From Agrobacterium vaccinii (GTDB lineage: Bacteria; Pseudomonadota; Alphaproteobacteria; Rhizobiales; Rhizobiaceae), in contig NZ_CP054151.1 in assembly GCF_021310995.1 (NCBI RefSeq), positions 248,001-312,000 of the forward strand: a stretch of 64,000 nt of DNA. The letters run 5' to 3'. A model generated the notes under the pieces. It was not told the DNA's origin, made no database searches, and saw only the letters and a list, made by a program, of their open reading frames with translations. Positions 44,145 through 53,615 of this stretch are shown here, in pieces (position 1 is the stretch's first letter; every line of letters starts with the position of its first letter). Made by a program: the position numbers and the translations under genes.

Positions 44145-45608
44145 ATGAATGAAATCATATCGAGACAGGAAGTCGTCGCGGCGCGTGACGTGAAAGTGGT
44201 GTTCGGTGCCGTGAAGGCGCTGGATGGCGCCGATCTCGTCATTCTATCGGGCGAATGCCTCGGCCTCGTCGGTCACAATGGCGCTGGAAAATCCACCATC
44301 GTCAACGTCATCAATGGTGGCCTTACGCCGCATGAAGGGTCTGTGTCCTATGGCGGAAAACCCAGCAGCTATGGCATTACAGCGGCAAGGGCCAGCGGCG
44401 TGCGATGCGTCTTTCAGGAACTGTCGCTCTGCCCCAACCTAACGATCAACGAAAACGTCCGCATCATGCACACCGACATGAAGGGCAGCAATTGGCGCAG
44501 CCGTGCGCTGGATATGATCAGCAAGAAGCTTGACGAGATATTCCCCGGCCACGGCATTGATTGCGACCTGACCATTTCGGAACTCTCCATCGCTGAACGG
44601 CAAATGGTGGAAATTGCCATCAACTTTGCGGGCGTCAACGAAGAGCCGAAGCTTGTCATTCTTGACGAACCCACATCCTCGCTCGATGCCGGCCTTGCCG
44701 AACAACTGATGGATTATGTGCGCCGCTTCGTGCGCACCGGTGGCGCAGTTCTACTGATATCCCATATTCTCGGAGAAATCCTCTCCACCGCCACCCGTGT
44801 CGTGGTGATGAAGGACGGTAAGGTGGTAGCTGACCGTCCGGCAGCGGAGTTTTCCAATAAAACCCTCGTCGAGGCCATGGGCAGTGTGGTGAAGGAGCAA
44901 GGCTGGAAACGGTCACTGGAGCGCAAAGCTGGCCCGACCGTCTTGTCCATGCCGCCGAGAAAAGGACAAGGATTGCCCTTCGAAGCCTATCGCGGCGAAA
45001 TCATCGGGCTTGCCGGTCTGGGTGGTCACGGCCAGACGGAAGCGTTGCTGGACCTCTATCTCTCTCGCAACAGCAGTTGGTTTCCGGCACGCCACCAGGA
45101 CATCGCCTTTGTTGCCGGGGACCGAAGCTTGAACGGTACGTTCCCGCTGTGGAGCATTCTCAAAAATCTCAGCATCGCATCGCTGCGGGATTTCTCACCG
45201 GCTGGCCTCGTCAACCGCACCAAGGAGGAAGAACTCGGCGCGAACTGGAAAAAGCGCATCGAAATCCGCACCCCCGATGTCCACAACAAAATCCTCTCTC
45301 TGTCAGGCGGCAACCAGCAGAAGGTGCTGTTTGCCCGCGCATTGGCGACTACAGCCAAGACGGTTCTGATGGATGACCCCATGCGCGGTGTCGATATCGG
45401 CACCAAGCAGGAGGTCTACGAAATCCTGCGTACAGAAGCCGCCAATGGCAGAACTTTCATCTGGTACTCGACCGAAATGGACGAAATCCGTCTCTGCGAC
45501 CGCGTTTACGTGTTTCGCGATGGTGCCATTCAGGCCGAACTCACAGGCGAAGATATCAACGAACAGGCAGTGCTTGCTGCATCTTTTTCCGGAGACGCGC
45601 ACGCATGA
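44145..45608 (+). CDS. Sugar ABC transporter ATP-binding protein, RbsA-like, two ATPase domains
   Basis: A 487-residue fused double ATPase. Domain 1 has Walker A GHNGAGKST near 46-54, signature LSIAERQ and Walker B LVILDEPTSSLD. Domain 2 has a degenerate Walker A GLGGHGQTE, normal signature LSGGNQQK and Walker B TVLMDDPMRGVD. Such asymmetry is usual in RbsA/XylG/MglA. It overlaps the first permease gene by 4 bp. Confidence 0.93.
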   Translation: MNEIISRQEVVAARDVKVVFGAVKALDGADLVILSGECLGLVGHNGAGKSTIVNVINGGLTPHEGSVSYGGKPSSYGITAARASGVRCVFQELSLCPNLTINENVRIMHTDMKGSNWRSRALDMISKKLDEIFPGHGIDCDLTISELSIAERQMVEIAINFAGVNEEPKLVILDEPTSSLDAGLAEQLMDYVRRFVRTGGAVLLISHILGEILSTATRVVVMKDGKVVADRPAAEFSNKTLVEAMGSVVKEQGWKRSLERKAGPTVLSMPPRKGQGLPFEAYRGEIIGLAGLGGHGQTEALLDLYLSRNSSWFPARHQDIAFVAGDRSLNGTFPLWSILKNLSIASLRDFSPAGLVNRTKEEELGANWKKRIEIRTPDVHNKILSLSGGNQQKVLFARALATTAKTVLMDDPMRGVDIGTKQEVYEILRTEAANGRTFIWYSTEMDEIRLCDRVYVFRDGAIQAELTGEDINEQAVLAASFSGDAHA

Positions 45609-46546
45609 AACTCTCCGCCAACGCCTTGCGCCTCATCATTCCGGCAGCCTCTCTCGCCGTGCTTCTGGTTGCTGTTTTCTACATGCAGCCCCGCGCCATG
45701 AGCTATACGGGTCTGAACCTGCTGTTCAATCTGGCCGTTCCCATCGCGCTTGCCACCATCGCGCAGATGCTGATCATGTCGGTCAACGATCTCGATTTGT
45801 CGATGGGAACCTTCGTCAGCTTCTGCGCCTGCGTGACCGCGACGTTTCTGCAAACCTCACCGCTGGTCGGTATTCTGATTTTCGCAGCCGCGATTGCCGT
45901 TTATGCCGCCATGGGCGCAATCATCCACATCCGCGCTCTGCCGTCCATCGTCGTTACCCTGGGCATGAGTTTCGTCTGGGGCGGGCTTGCGGTTCTGCTG
46001 TTGCCATCGCCGGGCGGCGAAGCACCTGCGTGGATACGCACAATCATGACGGCAAAGCCGCCCTTCGTCCCGATGGCCATCGTCGCCAGTATCGTGATCG
46101 CCGTCATCGCGCATCACATCGTCATGCGCTCGTCCTTCGGTGTACTGATGCGTGGCGTCGGCGGTAACTTCCGGTCCGTCGAGCGTTCAGGCTGGTCGGT
46201 TATCGGCATCCGTGCCGCTACTTTCGCGCTTGCCGGTTTCTTCGCTGTGCTGGCAGGAATTGCACTCGTTGGCCTGACGACTTCCGCCGATGCCAACATC
46301 GCGTTGCGCTACACGCTACTATCGATTGCGGGTGTCATTCTCGGCGGTGGTGAATTTGTCGGTGGTCGCGTTTCGCCCATCGGTGCGGTCATCGGTGCGT
46401 TGACCCTCACACTGGCGGGCTCGTTCCTCTCCTTCATGCGCATTTCGCCGGATTGGCAGATCGGTGCGCAGGGCGCCATTCTCATCGTCGTGCTCGGCCT
46501 CCGCCTGCTCCTGAACCGCCTCGAAAAGCGGGAGAAAAACCAATGA
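45605..46546 (+). CDS. Sugar ABC transporter permease, RbsC-like, copy 1
   Basis: A 313-residue hydrophobic permease with 8-10 membrane segments: AQMLIMSVNDLDLSMGTFVSF near the N-terminus (the SxGxxDLSVG-like family motif) and a GVILGGGEFVGGRVSPIGAVIGAL segment near the C-terminus. It overlaps its neighbours on both sides by ATGA. With the next gene it should form a hetero-dimeric channel. Confidence 0.92.
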   Translation: MKLSANALRLIIPAASLAVLLVAVFYMQPRAMSYTGLNLLFNLAVPIALATIAQMLIMSVNDLDLSMGTFVSFCACVTATFLQTSPLVGILIFAAAIAVYAAMGAIIHIRALPSIVVTLGMSFVWGGLAVLLLPSPGGEAPAWIRTIMTAKPPFVPMAIVASIVIAVIAHHIVMRSSFGVLMRGVGGNFRSVERSGWSVIGIRAATFALAGFFAVLAGIALVGLTTSADANIALRYTLLSIAGVILGGGEFVGGRVSPIGAVIGALTLTLAGSFLSFMRISPDWQIGAQGAILIVVLGLRLLLNRLEKREKNQ

Positions 46547-47490
46547 GTGCCTTGCAGAGATTTTCGAAGAAGCCGTGGATCTGGTCCTTCGCCGCCACGA
46601 TTGCGGTGTGGATCATTACCGTGCTGTTCACCGGCGGCGCCAGCTCCTTCGGCCTGTCGCATGCGGCACTGACATTCGCGGCCTTCTCCGTCATCGTCGG
46701 CATCGGCCAGATGTTCGTTATCACGCTCGGGCCCGGCAATATTGATCTATGCGTACCGGCCACCATGACGCTGTCAGGCACGATTGCGCTGAAGTTCATG
46801 GATGTCTCGGATCATCTCATCCTGCCCGGACTGCTGGTTGCCATCGGCATTGGCGTGGCGGTCGGCATCGGCAATTATGCGCTCATCAAGCTCCTGCGCA
46901 TTCCACCCATCATAGCAACCCTGTCGATGAGCTTCATCGTGCAATCCACCGCCATCTGGACCAATCGCGGCCTGCGCATCAAGCCGCCGCAGATGCTGGC
47001 TGATTTCGCCATCTCCAGCACATTCGGCATCCCCAACGTCGCGCTTGTCGCGCTGCTTTTGTCCGCGATCGCATGGGTTCTTCTCGACCGCAGCTTTTAC
47101 GGACGCTGGATATCCGCCATCGGCCAAAGCACCTTTGCCGCCAGAATGACGGGGATACCGGTGGATGGCACACGCTTCGTGACTTACGTGCTTTGCGCCG
47201 TCCTTGCTGCCATTGCTGGTTATCTTTTGGCGAGCTTCTCCGGCGGTGCTGCACTCAACATGGGCGCGGAGTACCTGCTGATGTCGATTGCCGTCGTGGT
47301 CATCGGTGGCACGGCTGTTGCGGGTGGGGATTCCAACGTTCCCGGCATATGGGGCGCATCGCTTTTCATGTTCCTCGTCGTGTCGATGCTCAACACCTAT
47401 GGTTTTGGTGCAGGTATACGCCTCATCCTAACCGGCCTCATCATCATCTCCGTCATTCTTCTGGCGAGCGGCCCTAAGAAGCTTCGCTGA
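46543..47490 (+). CDS. Sugar ABC transporter permease, RbsC-like, copy 2
   Basis: A 315-residue permease with GIGQMFVITLGPGNIDLCVPATMTL (the same family motif in variant form), IGQSTFAARMTGIPVD (ATPase contact) and VVIGGTAVAGGDSNVPGIWGA. Start at 46543 overlaps the previous stop as ATGA; the frame from 46453 is the shadow of copy 1. Two different permeases per system is a known variant among RbsC-type importers of rhizobia. Confidence 0.92.
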   Translation: MSALQRFSKKPWIWSFAATIAVWIITVLFTGGASSFGLSHAALTFAAFSVIVGIGQMFVITLGPGNIDLCVPATMTLSGTIALKFMDVSDHLILPGLLVAIGIGVAVGIGNYALIKLLRIPPIIATLSMSFIVQSTAIWTNRGLRIKPPQMLADFAISSTFGIPNVALVALLLSAIAWVLLDRSFYGRWISAIGQSTFAARMTGIPVDGTRFVTYVLCAVLAAIAGYLLASFSGGAALNMGAEYLLMSIAVVVIGGTAVAGGDSNVPGIWGASLFMFLVVSMLNTYGFGAGIRLILTGLIIISVILLASGPKKLR

Positions 47491-47519
47491 ACACGAACCT
47501 CAATTTTCGGATCAAGCCT

Positions 47520-48440
47520 ATGCCGACAGACACACCTTCCGTCTATGAAATTCGCGACGAACGCTTCCGCCAGTTGATTGTCGGCAATGCCGAGCTTGAG
47601 GAGCTGTATTCCGGCTGCCGATGGGCAGAGGGGCCGGTCTGGTTTTCCGATCTCAACTGCCTGTTGTGGAGCGACATACCGAACCAGCGAATGCTTCGCT
47701 GGGTACCGGATGGTGGCGTCTCCGTCTTCCGCCAGCCTTCGAATTTCACCAATGGGAACACCCGCGACCGTCAAGGCAGACTGATTTCCTGCGAGCACGG
47801 CACACGGCGCGTCACGCGCACTGAGGTGGATGGCTCCATCACCGTGCTGGCGGATAGCTATCGCGGCAAGCGCCTGAATTCGCCCAACGATGTCATCGTT
47901 CGCTCCGATGGCAGCGTATGGTTCACCGACCCGACCTACGGAATTTTGTCCGACTACGAGGGATACAAATCCGAACCCGAGCAGCAAACCCGCAATGTCT
48001 ATCGGATCGACCCTGCAACCGGTGACATAGACATCATGGTGGACGATTTTGGCCAACCCAACGGACTGGCCTTCTCGCCGGACGAAACCAAGCTTTACGT
48101 CGCCGACAGTTCATCCAGTCACGACATAACGCGTCCTCGCCATATCCGCGTCTTCGACGTCACCGAAGACAAGTGTCTGACCGGTGGACGAGAATTCTGC
48201 GCACTGGACAATGGCCTGCCCGATGGCTTCCGCCTGGATGTTGAAGGCAACCTCTGGACCAGCGCCGGAGACGGCGTGCATTGCTTTTCACCCGATGGCG
48301 CGTTGCTGGGGAAGATAAAGATACCCCAGACCGTGGCGAACCTCACCTTCGGTGGACCGCGCAGAAACAGGCTGTTCATTACTGCCAGCAAATCGCTGTA
48401 CTCGATCTATGTGGCGACGACAGGCGCGCAATATCCCTAA
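47520..48440 (+). CDS. SMP-30/gluconolactonase-family lactonase
   Basis: A 306-residue six-bladed beta-propeller. Metal-site residues of the family are visible: Glu in CRWAEGPVWF near 37, Asn in LNSPNDVIV near 125, and Asn/Asp in QPNGLAFSPDE near 180 and LPDGFRLD near 235. It hydrolyses sugar lactones produced by aldose dehydrogenases. As the last gene of the two-component-controlled sugar importer operon it points to oxidative (lactone-forming) catabolism of the imported sugar; the dehydrogenase is not in this window. No signal peptide, so cytoplasmic. Confidence 0.9.
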   Translation: MPTDTPSVYEIRDERFRQLIVGNAELEELYSGCRWAEGPVWFSDLNCLLWSDIPNQRMLRWVPDGGVSVFRQPSNFTNGNTRDRQGRLISCEHGTRRVTRTEVDGSITVLADSYRGKRLNSPNDVIVRSDGSVWFTDPTYGILSDYEGYKSEPEQQTRNVYRIDPATGDIDIMVDDFGQPNGLAFSPDETKLYVADSSSSHDITRPRHIRVFDVTEDKCLTGGREFCALDNGLPDGFRLDVEGNLWTSAGDGVHCFSPDGALLGKIKIPQTVANLTFGGPRRNRLFITASKSLYSIYVATTGAQYP

Positions 48441-48450
48441 TGCGAGAAGC

Positions 48451-48470
48451 GGCGCGGAGATCACCGCGCC
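48451..48470. terminator. Hairpin at the convergent end of the lactonase and FhuC-like genes
   Basis: GGCGCGG (48451-48457) and CCGCGCC (48464-48470) around AGATCA, overlapping the last codons of the FhuC-like gene. Perfect 7-bp GC stem without T-run; it could serve as a shared 3' structure for both convergent transcripts. Confidence 0.35.
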
Positions 48471-49273
48471 ATGGCGATCAGCCCACCATTCGACGGTTGG
48501 GGAATGATATCCATGGGAACATCGTAGATACGCTGAAGCTCGCTTGTGTTCATGATATCCGCAGGTTTTCCATGCGCGACCAGTTGGCCAGTGTGAAGTG
48601 CGATAATCTCATCGCAAAAACGAGCGGCCATGTTAATATCGTGCAGCACCATGATGATGCTGATGCCTTTCTTGCGGCACAAATCGGCAGTCAGGGTCAA
48701 AACATCCAATTGATGGCGCACATCAAGTGCAGAAATCGGCTCGTCCAGCAACAGGCAGCTCGCGTCCTGCGCCACCAGCATGGCCAGCCACACGCGCTGC
48801 CGCTCACCACCTGACAGGCTATCGACCATGCGATCCGCAAACTTGGCCGTTCCGGTCAACTCCATAGCCTCCTCGACCTTATGTCGATCATCGTCACCAA
48901 AGCGTCCGAGCGCGCCGTGCCATGGGTAGCGGCCAAGTGCGACCAACTCCCGAACAAGCATGCCAGGTGCTGCGGGGGTACGTTGTGGCATGTAGGCCAA
49001 CCTGCGCGCAAAGTCCCGGTTTCCCCAATCATCCAGCGCCTTACCCTCAAACGCGATCTGGCCCCTGGTCGGCGCCTGCTGACGACCGATCAGCTTGAGC
49101 AGCGTCGACTTTCCTGAACCGTTATGGCCGATCAGCGCAATCGAATTGCCAGCACCGAGCTCCAGCGTCAGGGGATGAAGCAGAACGCGGCCATCGACAG
49201 CAAAACTGACATCGGAAAGAGACAGAAGAGGACTGCCAACATCCGTTGACGTTTGTAGAGCGTTCGAGAGCAT
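48461..49273 (-). CDS. Iron-siderophore ABC transporter ATP-binding protein, FhuC-like
   Basis: A 270-residue ATPase with Walker A GHNGSGKST at 49-57, signature LSGGERQR, Walker B CLLLDEPISALDVRHQ and the FecE/FhuC-type segment ALGRYPWHGALGRF. It is the only ATPase near the FhuD- and FhuB-like genes but is encoded on the opposite strand, divergent from the AraC regulator. It should energise import of the ferric siderophore delivered by the receptor and binding protein. Start 49273 is the first Met; an internal start cannot be excluded. Confidence 0.92.
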   Translation of the reverse strand: MLSNALQTSTDVGSPLLSLSDVSFAVDGRVLLHPLTLELGAGNSIALIGHNGSGKSTLLKLIGRQQAPTRGQIAFEGKALDDWGNRDFARRLAYMPQRTPAAPGMLVRELVALGRYPWHGALGRFGDDDRHKVEEAMELTGTAKFADRMVDSLSGGERQRVWLAMLVAQDASCLLLDEPISALDVRHQLDVLTLTADLCRKKGISIIMVLHDINMAARFCDEIIALHTGQLVAHGKPADIMNTSELQRIYDVPMDIIPQPSNGGLIAMAR

Positions 49274-49465
49274 CTGGATTTCCGCATGTCCGCGTTGAAG
49301 AAAAGTTCTGGTTGTTTGGCCAATTTATGAAGAACGGTCAACATGGCAAGGAACCGACATCGGTCATCCGAGCCTTGGCAAGGCAAACATCGCAGCCCGC
49401 TGCTTGAACCGCAATATAAAACTTGATAGTTATCCGAAACTTTAATTCTGACAGGGTTCAGATGG

Positions 49466-50353
49466 ATGGCGTTTCAGCCGAGAATGCACAATCAGATAGA
49501 GGGATTCTCTGTTCTCGGCGGCCTTCGTCGTCGTTATTGGAACGGAATTACCGCCGATCTCTGGGATGTGGAGTGCGCGAATTACGCGGGTGGTCACTAT
49601 GTCGCTCGCGACCCGCGGCTGTTCATCGTGCTGGAACATCAAGGCAAAGGCAGACCGACGGTCAAGCGTGCGGCGAGCGATGTCGGCATGCGGCAGGACA
49701 GCGAACTGAGCCCCATTTCCTATATTCCCGCCGATGTGGAATTGTGGGTGGATATCAGGGACGTTCAATATGTTCGTCATCTTGACATCCATTTCGATGT
49801 GGATGCCATCAACAGACGTTTGGGTAGCGACGACCTCGATCCGCGAACTCTGAGGGAGCCCAGATTATCTTTCGGTGACAGCCGGATCGTCGCGCTTTCC
49901 AAATTGATCGCCGCCGAAATCGCCAGCCCGCAGCCGCTGCATGATCTTTATGGAGATGGGCTGGCCCTTTCGCTTTTGATCGATGTTTTGAAACTCTACA
50001 GGCCGGAGCCGCGCAAACGCGGTGCACTCGCGCCCTGGCAGCTCAAGCGCGCCAGAGACTTCATCGAAGAACATTGCCTGCGAAACATTCGCCTTGAGGA
50101 ACTGGCAACCATCACCGGCCTCTCGCAATCGCATTTCAGCCATTCCTTCAAGGCCGCCACCGGCATGGCCCCGCACGAATGGCAAATGAGTGCACGGCTT
50201 GATCGCGCAAAGCAGTTGCTGAAATCGGGGCGCTACATGCTGACCACCGTTGCCGCAGAGACAGGCTTCGCGGACCATGCCCATTTCAGCCGCACATTCC
50301 GCAAATATGTCGGCGTTACCCCTTCCCAATGGAAAAAGTCACACATTGAATAA
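49466..50353 (+). CDS. AraC-family transcriptional regulator of the siderophore locus
   Basis: A 295-residue regulator. The last 100 residues hold two helix-turn-helix units (IRLEELATITGLSQSHFSHSFKAATGMAPHEW and TTVAAETGFADHAHFSRTFRKYVGVTPSQW); the N-terminal 190 residues are an effector domain. It sits between the divergent FhuC-like gene and the receptor gene, the place taken by siderophore-responsive AraC activators such as PchR-, AlcR- or RhrA-type proteins. It probably activates uptake genes when the ferric siderophore is present; this role is inferred from position. Confidence 0.88.
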   Translation: MAFQPRMHNQIEGFSVLGGLRRRYWNGITADLWDVECANYAGGHYVARDPRLFIVLEHQGKGRPTVKRAASDVGMRQDSELSPISYIPADVELWVDIRDVQYVRHLDIHFDVDAINRRLGSDDLDPRTLREPRLSFGDSRIVALSKLIAAEIASPQPLHDLYGDGLALSLLIDVLKLYRPEPRKRGALAPWQLKRARDFIEEHCLRNIRLEELATITGLSQSHFSHSFKAATGMAPHEWQMSARLDRAKQLLKSGRYMLTTVAAETGFADHAHFSRTFRKYVGVTPSQWKKSHIE

Positions 50354-50407
50354 AATGTGTGAGCAGACAGCCGATCGCGTCAAATTTGCCCAAGATCATT
50401 CAAGTGT

Positions 50408-50422
50408 CGCAACCGCACGCAA
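50408..50422 (+). promoter_or_regulatory. Direct repeat upstream of the receptor gene, candidate AraC site
   Basis: CGCAA occurs at 50408-50412 and again at 50418-50422, exactly 10 bp apart, 65 bp before the receptor start. A TCAATT-AA-AATTGA dyad (50428-50441) follows and could include a promoter element. AraC proteins often bind direct repeats at one- or two-turn spacing. The repeat is short, so confidence is low. Confidence 0.3.
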
Positions 50423-50486
50423 GCGGATCAATTAAAATTGAGTTAACCACTCACCTTATCGGGCATTGGCGTGAGTGGGGCGTAAC

Positions 50487-52655
50487 ATGAAGAGATCGAT
50501 CAGATTTTCCGTAATCAGAGCAGGTTTGTTGGCGGGTGCAGCGGCCGTCAGCCTGAACTCTGCTTGGGCGCAGGAGCAGGCCACAAGTCAAGGTGGCCGC
50601 ACCGTACTCGACACCATTGTCGTTGACGGCAACGGCGAACAGGGGGGCACTGGCCCCGTGCGCGGCTATGCTGCGAAGGAAACCACAACCGGCTCCAAAA
50701 CCGCCACTCCGGTGAAAGAAATCCCGCAGTCGGTTTCCGTCGTCGGACGTGAGGAACTGGACGACCGTGGGGTTGTGGATAAGGTCGATCAGGCGCTACT
50801 CTACACACCAGGCGTCTTCTCGCAGCCATATGGCTCAGATCCCGATACAGACTGGATCTATGTGCGCGGCTTCGATGCCAGCCAGACCGGTCTGTTTCTC
50901 GACAATATGGCTCTAACGAGCCATGCATTCGGCAATTTCCAGATTGATCCGTTCATGCTGGAGCGCGTCGAGGTCCTCAAGGGGCCTGCTTCCGTACTTC
51001 TCGGCGGCGCTAATGCGGGCGGTGTCATCAACATGGTGCGTAAGCGCCCGGGAGACGAGCCATATGTCTATACCGAACTCGGCATAGACAGTAACGCAAA
51101 CGGCTTTCTTGGTTTCGATCTTTCAGACAAAGTCTCGGGGACGCAGGGCGTCGACTACCGCGTGACCGGAAAGCTTGCTGGCGGCAACGGCTACTCTGAC
51201 AAACAAGAAGACATTCGCGGCATTTTCATGCCGCAGGTAACCTTCCAGCCCGATGATGCAACCAGTCTCAACATTTGGGCATACATCAGCCACCTCGACC
51301 AGACGCACACGTCCAACGGCCTTCTGCCCTACTCCGGCACCGTCGTCGCCAACCCTTTCTTCGGCAAGATCGACCGTGACGCCTACTTCGGAAATGCGGA
51401 CTTTGACATTGGACGCGCCACTCAAGCCTTGGTGGGTTACGAGTTTCAGCATGAGTTTGAAGACGGCTGGAAACTGACACAAAACCTGCGCTACGGGTAT
51501 CTCGACAAGCGTGAACGCCAATTGTATCCGTTTGACTGGCTCGATCAAACCGACGCGACGGTGTTGATGTATGCCGATGACGTTCGTTCGAAGGCTAGCT
51601 CCTTCAACGTCGATAACCGCATTGAAAACCAGTTTGATCTTTCCGGTGCAAGCCACAAGGTCATGATCGGGTTGGACTATCGCTACTACCGTCTGGACAA
51701 TGACCAGTTGGCCGCATTTGCGCCCGCCATCAACCCAGATGATCTGCCATATAATCAGGCTTTACCGACGTTATCGCCCTCTACCCACCAGATTTACTCA
51801 ATCAATCAGGTCGGGGTGTATGCGCAGGATCAGATCAAGTTCGGGGGCGGCTGGATCGCGACTCTAAACGGCCGATTTGACTATCTGGAAAGCAAGGTTG
51901 ACGACCGCCTGTTTAGCGGGAGCTACGCACTGAGCGATACCGCCTGGAGCGGACGTGCGGGTCTGGCTTACGAATTTGACAATGGCGTCACGCCTTATGC
52001 CAGCGTCTCCTCTTTTTTCAGTCCGCTTGTTGGCACGTCAGCGGACGGGGCATTGAAGCCGGAAGAAGGCGAGCAGTACGAAGCGGGAATCAAATACGAG
52101 CCGAGCTGGTTCGATGGCGTCTTGACCACGTCCGTGTTCCACATCGACAAACAAAACTATACTGTGACAGGCACAGCTCCCCCCTACCCGAGCAGGCAGC
52201 TTGGTGAGGTGCGCTCTCGCGGAATTGAAATGGAAGGCAAAGTCAATCTGACTGAAAATTGGAAAGCCATTGCGTCGGCATCTTACACTGACCTCGAATT
52301 TAACAAGAACCCGAGTGATCCAAGTTTGCAGGGCAGAACTCCTTCGTTGGTGCCAAATTCGCAAGCTGCGCTGTGGTTGGACTACACCGTAACAGACGGA
52401 GCATTTGAGGGGTTTGGTGTAGGAGCAGGCGCACGCTATCGCGGCAAGTCCTGGGCGGACAATGCCAACACTTCCCGTGTTCCAGATGCACTCGTCTTCG
52501 ATGCAGGCATCCGTTATCAAAAAGATGACTGGAAGACCTCACTGAATGTGACCAATCTGTTTGACAAGGAATATGTGGCGGGTTGCAACACGACCATCTT
52601 CTGCGGTTACGGTGAAGCACGAACCGTTAGCTTCAAGATCAGCAAGGTCTGGTAA
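50487..52655 (+). CDS. TonB-dependent siderophore receptor, FhuA/FoxA-like
   Basis: A 722-residue outer-membrane receptor. It has a Sec signal peptide ending AWAQ near residue 29, a TonB-box-like TVLDTIVVDG, and the plug domain (ATPVKEIPQSVSVVGREELDDRG, then LERVEVLKGPASVLLGGANAGGVINM). A 22-strand barrel ends in ...SFKISKVW, with the aromatic C-terminus needed for outer-membrane insertion. The text fits the TonB-siderophore receptor class for hydroxamates. ATG at 50487 is used instead of an upstream GTG at 50475. It is followed by the binding protein and permease genes on the same strand. Confidence 0.93.
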   Translation: MKRSIRFSVIRAGLLAGAAAVSLNSAWAQEQATSQGGRTVLDTIVVDGNGEQGGTGPVRGYAAKETTTGSKTATPVKEIPQSVSVVGREELDDRGVVDKVDQALLYTPGVFSQPYGSDPDTDWIYVRGFDASQTGLFLDNMALTSHAFGNFQIDPFMLERVEVLKGPASVLLGGANAGGVINMVRKRPGDEPYVYTELGIDSNANGFLGFDLSDKVSGTQGVDYRVTGKLAGGNGYSDKQEDIRGIFMPQVTFQPDDATSLNIWAYISHLDQTHTSNGLLPYSGTVVANPFFGKIDRDAYFGNADFDIGRATQALVGYEFQHEFEDGWKLTQNLRYGYLDKRERQLYPFDWLDQTDATVLMYADDVRSKASSFNVDNRIENQFDLSGASHKVMIGLDYRYYRLDNDQLAAFAPAINPDDLPYNQALPTLSPSTHQIYSINQVGVYAQDQIKFGGGWIATLNGRFDYLESKVDDRLFSGSYALSDTAWSGRAGLAYEFDNGVTPYASVSSFFSPLVGTSADGALKPEEGEQYEAGIKYEPSWFDGVLTTSVFHIDKQNYTVTGTAPPYPSRQLGEVRSRGIEMEGKVNLTENWKAIASASYTDLEFNKNPSDPSLQGRTPSLVPNSQAALWLDYTVTDGAFEGFGVGAGARYRGKSWADNANTSRVPDALVFDAGIRYQKDDWKTSLNVTNLFDKEYVAGCNTTIFCGYGEARTVSFKISKVW

Positions 52656-52715
52656 GTAAAAGTTGGAAGGGGTGGCCTGTCAGGGCCATCCTTTTACCAC
52701 GACTGGAGACTGAAA

Positions 52716-53615
52716 CTGACGCTACCGGCCCACATCTCTCGCAGAAATTTCCTGACAGCGGCAGCGACATTTGCTGCGGCCTCCACCGGGTTTGCGCAGG
52801 GACTTGTTCGGAACTCACGCCCCAAAACCGCCACTCTGGACTGGGCACTCCTCGAAACTCTCCTCGCCCTTGGTGCAAACGTCGTTGCTGCACCGGAATT
52901 GCGGCAGTTTCGCGAGGTGGCGGTTGAGCCTGCTGTGCCTGGTACAGTGGTCGATCTTGGGCTTCGTGGCCTACCCAATCTGGAAACGCTGTCCTTTGCG
53001 ACGCCGGACATTATCTTCAACTCCAATTTCTACGCCTGGGCTGATCCTCTGCTGGCTGGAATTGCGCCGACGCATAATCTTGGCATCTATGTGTCGGGAG
53101 AAGACCCCTATCTGCTGGCAGAGCGGGCGACACTGAAGATAGGCGGCTATCTACAAACCACATCGGAAGCGCAGGCGTATGTAGCCAGTACCGCGAGCAG
53201 ACTGGATGAATTGAAGTTACAGCTGGCTAGGGGCGATGGAAGACCGGTTCTGCCGATCAACCTCGGTGATGCCAGACACTACCGCGTTTTCGGCAACGAC
53301 AGTATGTTCGGTTGCGCCTTACAAAGGCTCGGCATCGAAAATGCGTGGAAGGGTGCGACGGCCTACTCTGCCACGGCGCCTATGGGCATCGAGACGCTCG
53401 CCTCGATGCCGGATGCGTGGATCGTGATGATCCCGCCGCATCCTCTCGATGCCGTCACGGCGCTTGACCGCAGCGCATTCTGGAACGCGTTGCCAGCCGT
53501 CAGGGAAAAGCGGGTGATCACGCTCGGTTCGATAAATCCCTATGGTGCGTTACCGGCGGCGCGTCGTTTCGCTGAAGAACTTTCGAAGGGACTGGCCAAT
53601 GCCCGGCACGGTTAG
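52716..53615 (+). CDS. Iron-siderophore ABC transporter substrate-binding protein, FhuD-like, apparent CTG start
   Basis: A 299-residue periplasmic binding protein of the FhuD/BtuF family. The frame is open from the receptor stop and contains no ATG or GTG before the Tat signal SRRNFLTAATFAAAS. A CTG at 52716 lies 7 bases after GGAG and gives the N-terminus (M)TLPAHISRRNFLTAAT, ideal for a Tat-exported binding protein. The next usable start, TTG at 52899, would delete the signal peptide and the first part of the mature domain. The mature protein shows VDLGLRGLPNLETL, PDIIFNSNFYA and WIVMIPPHPLDAV. It overlaps the permease gene by 17 bp. Confidence 0.85.
   Translation: MTLPAHISRRNFLTAAATFAAASTGFAQGLVRNSRPKTATLDWALLETLLALGANVVAAPELRQFREVAVEPAVPGTVVDLGLRGLPNLETLSFATPDIIFNSNFYAWADPLLAGIAPTHNLGIYVSGEDPYLLAERATLKIGGYLQTTSEAQAYVASTASRLDELKLQLARGDGRPVLPINLGDARHYRVFGNDSMFGCALQRLGIENAWKGATAYSATAPMGIETLASMPDAWIVMIPPHPLDAVTALDRSAFWNALPAVREKRVITLGSINPYGALPAARRFAEELSKGLANARHG

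Noticed and set aside
44145-45608. Degenerate Walker A in the second ATPase domain as a sign of gene decay
   Set aside because: Such asymmetry is usual in RbsA/MglA-type double ATPases, and the remaining motifs are intact.
52899-53615. TTG at 52899 as the start of the siderophore-binding protein
   Set aside because: It would remove the Tat signal and the beginning of the mature domain, and lacks a suitable ribosome-binding site.
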